From: Luzula sylvatica
Taxonomy: Eukaryota > Streptophyta > Magnoliopsida > Poales > Juncaceae
NCBI GenBank assembly: GCA_946800325.1
Contig: OX326958.1
Coordinates: 8,938,001 to 9,002,000 of the forward strand
Direction of reading: 5' to 3'
DNA length: 64,000 bases
Shown here: positions 56,499 through 64,000 of the stretch, in pieces
Numbering within the stretch: the first letter of the stretch is position 1
Layout of the letters: the number at the start of each line of letters is the position of its first letter
Program-made: the position numbers and the translations under genes
The notes under the pieces: model-generated
Database searches by the model: none
What the model was told of the DNA's origin: nothing
What the model saw: the letters and a program-made list of their open reading frames with translations, nothing else

Positions 56499-57816
56499 CT
56501 TGTGGATATACCTCGAGAGTGATAGATAGTGTTCGACTGAAATAATCTTGCAAAAATTTCTCTCCACATGAAGTAATTTCATAAATATATCTACAGATAA
56601 TATTGTTTTAGTCTATCAAAAAAGTTAGGGTTAATACTACTAATTTTTTGGGTAATTACGTGAATTTGTGGTTGTGGGGCGGACAAAGCGTACCGGTGCC
56701 ATTGGAGAAAATTATTTTCAGAGAAGATCGCTCCATCACACCACACCAAGAAAGTGAGTTGATCGCACTGAGTGAGAGAGAAGACCGCCTGTGAGAGAAA
56801 GTCATAGACTGAAAATCACGACCTCAGAGGAGAAATCCAGGACAAGAGAAAGATCACATTGAGAAAGTGATCACCGGAGAGTTGATCGCCGTGAGAGAGC
56901 CGATTTGAGAGGGCCGATTTGAGAGAGTGATCTTCGTAAAAGTTCATTGCCATTGAAACCCGATTTTAGAGGGGAAAAAACATTCTACAACAGACATATA
57001 GTAATGACCGCAAAAGTGATTAGATAGTAATGTTTAGTCCAACAAGCGGCAGATTAAGAAACATATAAACAGTTTTTAGATAATTAATGGGATGTTTAAT
57101 TTGTTAGTGCTAAAACTTGTTAGTTATAAGGTTTTAGAATTAAATAAACTCAAATAAAATATATTATTACTGGCATGGTTTCAGAGAAAGGTGACATTTG
57201 AAATAGATTAATGTACAATTACATAAATTAGCTTATTAACTTAATTGTAATATATTAATTAAAAAAATATTGGACTTCTTTTGCTTGTAAATTAACTTAT
57301 TATTCGTCTGTCCAAATACGTCCCGTTTTTTGTGATGAATAGTTCCGAATAAGTACCGAGAAAATAAATTTGCGAATCAATTTTCTTTACTGTATTTAAC
57401 TACATAGTGATCTATGTTTTTGTCATTACTAGTGAGAACACAATCAAATAATGTATGATGCGATTCAATCTTTGTATCCACTTTTCTAAATAAATTTTAT
57501 GTATTAAGTTACTTCTGAAATATAACGATGGATTCACGTTAAAGATTTTCGTTGTTTAAGTCTTAAGTGTCATGAAAAATCACTTGACACTAAAAATGTG
57601 TTTCGAGTCTAGATTGTGAAGTAGTAACATTGAATATGACACGAGGAAAAACTAGTGTATTTACAACCATGCTCCTTTGGGAAGAATTGAATAGAAAATG
57701 ATTTTGATTCAAAGGGCTATATTATTTCATAATTCCAAAATATATACTACTAATCAATGTATTACCTGCTAAAAATATATATATAAACACCCATTATTAA
57801 CTATATAACTTTGCAT
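56499..57816. other. Shared flank, then copy-3-specific DNA
   Basis: 56499-57455 matches copy 2 (47430-49440) and includes the empty sites of the elements at 47936 and 49221. 57456-57816 has no counterpart in copy 2. No gene. Confidence 0.5.
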
Positions 57817-58649
57817 CAATGTTTTAAATTGCGATATTGCGGTCCATTGCGGTCGGGTCTTTTTTGCAGCGGATTGCGTTTGCGGGCGCAATTGTGGCGC
57901 AATGACCTTATTGCGGACAGTCGTTGCGATATTAAATTATGTAAAAATAATAGTTTGTTTAAATATATTTTGCACAATATTTTTTATCACCATTAATATC
58001 ATAAAATTTCCTTAATAATTTTCTTCTAAAAAGAATAAAAAAGTTGATTGTCCAGAAACCTTTTCAGTGTAAATAAAAGTTGATCATAAAATTTCCATTA
58101 AAATGGCAATTAAACGGGATCTTTGGAATTGTATTTTGTTGAAGAAGTTTTTGTCGACATCCTGAAAATTACTAAATTTATACATTTATAGATGAAAATG
58201 ACACATTTTAGATGTTATATATGTTATGAGCATATTTTATCAAATATATTGATAATAAAACATGAAAACTAAGTATTAAATAATCACAAAATTTATGTTA
58301 TAATATTTATATTAAATAATTCTCGATAAAATTACTTTAACGTGCGTTTTGTGTTTAATTCAGGGTAAAAGACAAAATTTCACAAATTCAAGCTCATCAC
58401 TGCATTCCTCTCGTCGAGACGAGCGATTTCGATATAAATTTCATGTAATTTGGTGGAAAGATGAGAAAATTACAACGATTTGAATATTATCCGCAATATT
58501 TAACCCGATATGGCCGCAATATTACCGATATTTCGCCGCAATATCCGCAATTTCTCAAAAAATTATATTTTCGCAATACTTCATTGCGATATAGCGATTC
58601 TAAATCTCATCCCGCAATATCCGCAATATCGCCGCAATTTAAAACACTG
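57817..58649. mobile_element. hAT-type MITE (833 bp), TSD CTTTGCAT
   Basis: CAATGTTTTAAATTGCG faces CGCAATTTAAAACACTG, with CTTTGCAT exactly on both sides (57809-57816, 58650-58657). Subterminal ATTGCGGTCC and CCGCAATATC repeats. The interior is almost the same as in 60309-61188. No transposase. Confidence 0.9.
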
Positions 58650-58792
58650 CTTTGCATACATGTGTCCATTAACCAACGATGATACACGACCAGCTAATAA
58701 TACCCCGCAGCTAACCCGCAGCCCCATAATTTACCTATTTTAACATTTATTAGCATTAATTACTTGCCATTTAATTAGTTGGGGGTTGTTTG

Positions 58793-59407
58793 TAGGGGTG
58801 TCAACGGTTCGGATCCGGTTCGGATTGTGGTCATACCAGATCCATATCCATATTTTTTTTCGGATACGGATCCGGATACGGAATTACCCGGATCCGGATA
58901 CGGTTCGGATAATAAACGGATACGGATACGGTTCGGATATTGTCGGATACGGATACGGATACGGTTCTCTTTCGGATATTAAAACGGATACTATGTTATC
59001 ATAACATGAATTATTTTTTAGCTATAAATATATATAATTTGTGACATGAACGATAAACTTGATTACATTTAAACGTAATTTTACGATTGTGAGTTTATAT
59101 CACTCACAAATCATTATTTTGTATATGATTTTTCAACTAATATCAAATATAATACATAAAAATAATATATAATATACGTATTCGGATCCGGTTCCGGATA
59201 CTCGAATCCGGTTCCGAGTATCCGGATCCTAAAAATATCCGGATCCGGAACACGGATCCGGTTCCCGCACCAAAATCGAATATCGAATCCGGTTCCGGAT
59301 ACTAAAATTAGCAACCAGATCCATATCCGGATCCACTCGGATCCGGATATTTTTTTCTAATCCGGATCGGGTCGGTTCGGGCAGTATCCACACCATTGAC
59401 ATCCCTA
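58793..59407. mobile_element. hAT-type MITE (615 bp), TSD GTTGTTTG
   Basis: TAGGGGTGTCAACGG faces CCATTGACATCCCTA. GTTGTTTG lies exactly on both sides (58785-58792, 59408-59415). Subterminal GGATCCGGATACGG repeats create long paired open frames rich in Arg-Ile or Asp-Pro, which are by-products. Same terminus family as 29527-30019. Confidence 0.9.
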
Positions 59408-59530
59408 GTTGTTTGAGGGTGAAATATGGGGGTTGCCTAGTTTTATTGTCCATTAACTACTTTAAAATGTGCCACTATAGCTATTCAGACTAAATCAATG
59501 AATAGTGATGCATGTCCATGTCCAAATATC

Positions 59531-60015
59531 CTATGTTGCGCGGATACTTCAAAAAACGAACCGTACCCGTATCGGATACTTATCGGATACGGATACGCCA
59601 CCGATACGGCACCGATACGTATCCGATACGTCACGTGGCGTATCGGACTATTTTAGTATATAAATTTGAACCGATACGGCACGATACGTTTCCGATACAG
59701 CTGGATACGGTTCCGATACGGCGGGATACGGTTCCGATACGGCTGACCCATTATTTTTTGTTTTTTTTTCCAATTTAAAAATATCCAATACTTTTACTAT
59801 TCAATAGTATTTTACATCACACATTTTTTATTTTATTTATTCGTAAAATATCCAAATCGATATTACAACATTTTAATTTTTATAATAATTTAATAAAGTT
59901 ATTTAAATATATATATATTAATTATATTAAAATAATATTAAATAATATACATATATGACGTATCGTATCCTAGAATTTTCAAGAAATGTCGTATCGCCGT
60001 ATCCGTGCAACATAG
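59531..60015. mobile_element. hAT-type MITE (485 bp), TSD CAAATATC
   Basis: CTATGTTGCGCGGATAC faces GTATCCGTGCAACATAG. CAAATATC lies exactly on both sides (59523-59530, 60016-60023). Many CCGATACG repeats in the left half. Same family as 31265-31394. Confidence 0.9.
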
Positions 60016-60308
60016 CAAATATCTAGTTGATGTATAATAATTAATACTAGATTTTTCTTGTACATTGTATGATCCGTAAGAATAAACAAACTCCGCAAAA
60101 CACTATTATATAAAATACACTTCATGTGTATACATATAAAATATAATAATTTTATTCTACTCTTTACGATATCCGAAGTCGGAATAATGCCCAAGAATGT
60201 TGAAACAAAATATAGTAAAACGATATATTCGGATATTGATAAAAAATAAATATATATTATAATATAATATTTAAATACAATACATACAAAATTAACATGT
60301 AATTATAT

Positions 60309-61188
60309 CAATGTTTTAAATTGCGATATTGCGGTCCATTGCGGTCGGGTTTTTTTTGCAGCGGATTGCGTTTGCGGGCGCAATGACTTTATTGCGGACA
60401 GTCGTTGCGATATTAAATTACGTAAAAATAATAGTTTGTTTAAATATATTTTTCACAATATTTTTTATCACCATTAATATCGTAAAATTTTCTTCATAAT
60501 TTTCTTCTAAAAAGAATAAAAAAGTTGATTGTCCAGGAACCTTTTCAGTGTAAATAAAAGTTGATCATAAAATATTCATTAAAATGGCAATTATACGGGA
60601 TCTTTGGAATTGTATTTTGTTGAAGAACTTTTTGTCGACATCCTAAAATATATCAAAACACTATAACTAAAATTTCAAATCGAAACATCAATGAAATACA
60701 ATGAAAATTACTAAATTCATACATTTATAGATGAAAATAACACATTTTAGAAGTTATATATGTTATGAGCATATTTTATCAAATATTTTGATAATAAAAC
60801 ATGGAAACTAAGTATTAAATAATCACAAAATTTATGTTATAATATTTATATTAAATAATTCTCGATAAAATTACTTTAACGTGTATTTTGTGTTTAATTC
60901 AGGGTAAAATACAAAATTTCACAAATTCAAGCCCATCATTGCATTCCTCTCGTCGAGTCGAGCGATTTCGATATAAATTTCATGTAATTTGGTGGAAGGA
61001 TGAGAAAATTACAATGATTTGAATATTATCCGCAATATTTGATCCGATATGGCCGCAATATTACCGATATTGCGCCGCAATATCCGCAATTTCTTCAAAA
61101 ACGATATTTTCGCAATACTTCATTGCGATATAGCGATTCTAAATCTCAGTCCGCAATATCCGCAATATCGCCGCAATTTAAAACACTG
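60309..61188. mobile_element. hAT-type MITE (880 bp), TSD AATTATAT
   Basis: CAATGTTTTAAATTGCG faces CGCAATTTAAAACACTG, with AATTATAT exactly on both sides (60301-60308, 61189-61196). It is a sister of 57817-58649. It holds a roughly 50-bp stretch near 60648-60700 that the sister lacks, and lacks a few bases near its left end. Confidence 0.9.
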
Positions 61189-61476
61189 AATTATATATAA
61201 TAATAAAATTGAGACCGTTTACTCGGATCTTGCGAACGCCGTCCTTAGACATTATTCCGTCCGTTCGTGCAGACTGTTGGAAATACCCCCAAGATAATCC
61301 GGGGTTGTCGTTCTATAAGTCACGTCCATGAGAACAACGGATGATAGCCGTCTTCAACACCTAACTCGAAATAGTATATCGTTTAAATAAAATAGTATAT
61401 TGAGTAATATAGGGGATTATTGGAAAACATGTAAATGTGTAAGTGTATAATCTTCTCTCTCTTATGTGTATTATAA

Positions 61477-62271
61477 TCTTCTCTATTATGCTATTATACT
61501 TATGTATAAAGTTGGAAGAAATGGAGCTCATACATGAGGCCACGTCATCAAGGGATTTTTTGTAAAAAAAATATTTTTAAATTTACATTTTGGTCCTTTT
61601 TAGTTTAAAAAATTATAGTTTGGTCCTTTTTATTTACATTTTGGTCCTTTTTAGTTTAGAAATTACATTTTGGTCCTTTTTATTTATATTTTGATCCTCT
61701 TTTATTTATATTCCGGTCCTTTTTTTTATATTTTTGAATCTACATTTTGGTCCTTTTTATTTATATTTTGGTCCTTTTTAATTTAAGTTTATATTTTGGT
61801 CCTTTTTATTAAAATTTTAGTCCTTTTTAATTTACATTTCAGTCCTTTTTTACATTTTAATTTATATTTCGGTCCTTTTGATTTATATGTTGGTCCTTTA
61901 GTTTTAATTTACATTTTGGTCCTTTTTATTTACATTTCGGTTTTTTTTTACATTTTGATCATTTTTTCTTATTTTACATTTGGTCTTTGTTTCCTATTTT
62001 ACATACATATTAAAATTTATGAATATGTCCTGATTATATTAATCGAATTTAGAAGCACTTGAGCAAATGTTATTTATACAAATTATATTAGAAAATAATA
62101 TTCGTGATAGACTAATTTCGTGAATCTTATACATCTATTGACATTATGATATTTGCAAATATGTCATGATTAGATTAATTTAGTTCAAACGCATGCGCGT
62201 TAATTCGCACAGGCGTTAATTCTATTTAAATAATTATATAAAAAACATCCCGCGCGCGGGGATAAAGCTAG
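61477..62271 (+). mobile_element. Non-autonomous Helitron with TTTTGGTCC repeats
   Basis: The 5' end follows A and reads TCTTCTCTATTATGCTATT, then AAAGTTGG and GGCCACGTCA, a common plant Helitron start. The 3' end is the hairpin CCCGCGCGCGGGG, then ATAAAGCTAG followed by T. Between them about 17 degenerate copies of TTTTGGTCCTTTTTA-like sequence fill 61590-61995. No RepHel protein. A second possible TC start lies at 61451. Confidence 0.75.
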
Positions 62272-62840
62272 TTCTATTATAATTTCTAACCTCCCTAACC
62301 ATTGCCATTCTATCTTATATAATCTCGGTTATAAAGTTGTGATTAATTGAGAATTAATTGTATTGGCTAGGTTGTAGATATAGGTTACACATATACAAGA
62401 ATCTATGAGGTTACATACCTTAATTAAGGTCCAATGGAAAGTGTAACGGTAACGTAATTAAATGGTGCAATTAGATTTAGAATATAATTGAATTGTATAG
62501 AACATTGTTACACAGATAACTACAATTGTTGATCATGCTAAAATATGATTTTTAAATGTTATTTAACTGGTGATTTAATTTTGAGTTTTAATATTTTATT
62601 CCAACATATATAAGTCGCAGTCCGAAATTTCCAGCCCAACTTGAGTACACTTCATTCGTATTAATGAATCTTTTTTCAAAATAAAAGACCTTATTTACAA
62701 GAGGAGTCGATAAACCATGATCCGCTCGCGTTAGGAACAATGTTTTAAATATTACTAATATAAACCGATATATTAGTTTCATATCAATAATCGGTGTGTC
62801 CGTAACGATATGTTTTATATCGGCTGAGTAAATCGGTCTC

Positions 62841-62922
<82 letters not shown>

Positions 62923-63334
62923 TTGGGCCGATATATGAATGGAGCCGGTCCATTATTACAATTTATTGTATTATTTAGAATTATATGTTATAGTTTTAAT
63001 TGTATTTTTAATTTAACTTGAAATTTATTTTATATTGTTGAACCTTGACTATTAATAATGTAGAATTTGAATTAATTTTAAAATTTTAGTACAAATAAAT
63101 ATTATAAAAATTTATTTATATAATATATATTTAATATTAAAAATATCATTTAATGATCCGATACAAATTCGATATATAGTCTTATCGTTTATCGGTCGCC
63201 GACCAAACGGGAAAGACTAATTTATCAAATAAAAAATAAGTTGCGGTATAAGAAATGTAGATAAAATCGTAAATGAGAAAAGAGTTTTTTATGTGTCTTG
63301 ATTTCGTTTAATGACTATTGTGTAGTGAATTTCA
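62272..63334. other. AT-rich DNA specific to copy 3
   Basis: Contains the TA microsatellite and ATATCGG/CCGATAT phrases on both sides of it (62760-62940, again near 63150-63200), perhaps an old element. The 121-codon minus frame crossing the TA run is a repeat artefact. No gene. Confidence 0.4.
62841..62918. repeat. (TA)n microsatellite, about 39 repeats
   Basis: Uninterrupted alternating TA over about 78 bp, likely very mutable. Confidence 0.95.
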
Positions 63335-64000
63335 AGGCATACCCTAATATACCATGTTTGTTTGTATACTTTATAATATTATATAGATGTAAAGATTATG
63401 TTAATCAACAAAATGAACAAGGTCCCAGACTCACAAACATAGAAGCACTGAATTATGTATCTATATAGGAAGTAATGGCCCTGAATATGAGATTTTACCG
63501 AGACGAAGAAAGCATTAGAAAGGACATATCCTCACATCTCTTTCCACATATTTGATGATGTGAATATGTTTTAACACATTAAAAATTCACATTTTAATTC
63601 ATAATTTAACATCTTAATTGTATGTTCAATCATAAATTAAGATAATTAAATCATAAATTAAAATTTTAAATTATGTTTTATGTGTTAATTTTGAAAATGT
63701 TAAATCATATTCATAGGATGTGAGAGGCTAGTACCACAGGATGTACATCACTACTGTTAAATAAAATGGTTGAACTACAAAAAAGCTAATGAGAGATGGC
63801 AATCAAATATTTTTAGAGAAAAAGAACCAAAGTATACAAATGCTAGATGTAGATCTATGTTAACTTTTAATAGAAAAGGTTAAGTATCTCACATATTATA
63901 ATTCCTAATTCATAATTCATAATTGAGATTGAAAACTGTATTTTGGGTTACAATAAGTGGTATCCAAGAAAAGCCTTTGAAGTCGATCAAATGTTGATAT
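63335..64000. repeat. Copy 3 counterpart of 49640-51300, without the hAT insertion
   Basis: CATACCCTAATATACCATG to CATCACTACTGTTAAATAAAATGG matches the left flank of the element at 50076, and CTACAAAAAAGCTAATGAG onward matches its right flank. This gives a paralogous empty site. Confidence 0.85.

Larger units (their letters stand above)
53024..64000. repeat. Segmental duplication, copy 3
   Basis: From TTTCTTTATTGAGTAG at about 53024 the sequence follows copy 2 (from about 43877) through the RING gene and flank to about 57455. It then carries an extra 5.9 kb of mobile DNA and resumes at about 63335-64000, matching 49640-50075 plus 51070-51300. It continues past the window end. It is more diverged from copies 1 and 2 than they are from each other. 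Confidence 0.85.

Noticed and set aside
58779..59453. Arg/Ile- or Asp/Pro-rich open frames
   Set aside because: They come from GGATCCGGATACGG subterminal repeats of the hAT MITE at 58793-59407.
62588..62953. 121-codon minus-strand frame with an Ile-Tyr run
   Set aside because: The run is the (TA)n microsatellite read as codons.
62738..63240. Possible element related to the CAATGTTTTAAAT MITEs
   Set aside because: Only one CAATGTTTTAAAT-like end is seen; no matching right end or 8-bp duplication was found.

Overview
This is a gene-poor, AT-rich stretch of a plant nuclear genome, most likely a eudicot. The evidence is intron-bearing relics of plant genes, plant-type LTR, LINE, Helitron and hAT elements, an F-box gene and RING-H2 genes. 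I cannot name the species. There are no bacterial operons, CRISPR arrays or viral genomes. The likely intact genes are a partial F-box gene at the left edge (minus strand) and three near-identical intronless RING-H2 genes at about 27.2, 45.3 and 54.5 kb.

Layout. 0-0.6 kb: 5' part of an F-box gene running off the window. 1.6-3.2 kb: LTR remnant with a tRNA-iMet-like primer site. 3.9-4.5 kb: decayed DNA topoisomerase 3-beta gene with introns, and a second scrap of it at 5.4 kb. 6.2-7.9 kb: Helitron-like DNA with tandem repeats. 8.0-9.3 kb: a 32-unit, 39-bp minisatellite whose period is a multiple of three. 11.5-13.9 kb: an LTR element holding a nested solo LTR. 14.0-15.3 kb: a retroposed insert with target-site duplication and poly(A) on the minus strand. 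16.0-20.1 kb: an orphan CrRLK1L-like kinase domain, four tandem micro-exon/intron units, a non-coding LTR element inside them packed with TCCGTT/AACGGA palindromes, and a diacylglycerol-kinase-like last exon. 20.6-21.4 kb: a 5'-truncated LINE with a perfect target duplication. 21.4-22.7 kb: a tRNA-Glu-derived relic, a telo-box, and a decayed NOC3 gene.

From 23.6 kb to the end the window is built from three copies of one segmental duplication (23626-28771, 40697-~51300, 53024-end). Each carries one RING-H2 gene. Later transposon insertions hit the copies differently, so the copies serve as filled and empty sites for each other. Between copies 1 and 2 lies a composite LTR element (32487-41031, TSD ATATG) with a broken Ty1/copia element nested inside it. 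The right part is dense in short hAT-type elements, seven of them with exact 8-bp duplications. Two are sister copies 2.5 kb apart. One non-autonomous Helitron follows.

How it fits together: most sequence is nested mobile DNA plus intron-containing remnants of conserved housekeeping genes (TOP3B, NOC3, eIF3i, DGK, receptor kinase). The only gene family kept intact and multiplied is the RING-H2 E3 ligase. The most unusual non-coding structures are the palindrome arrays shared by two different LTR families, the 39-bp minisatellite and the tandem micro-exons.
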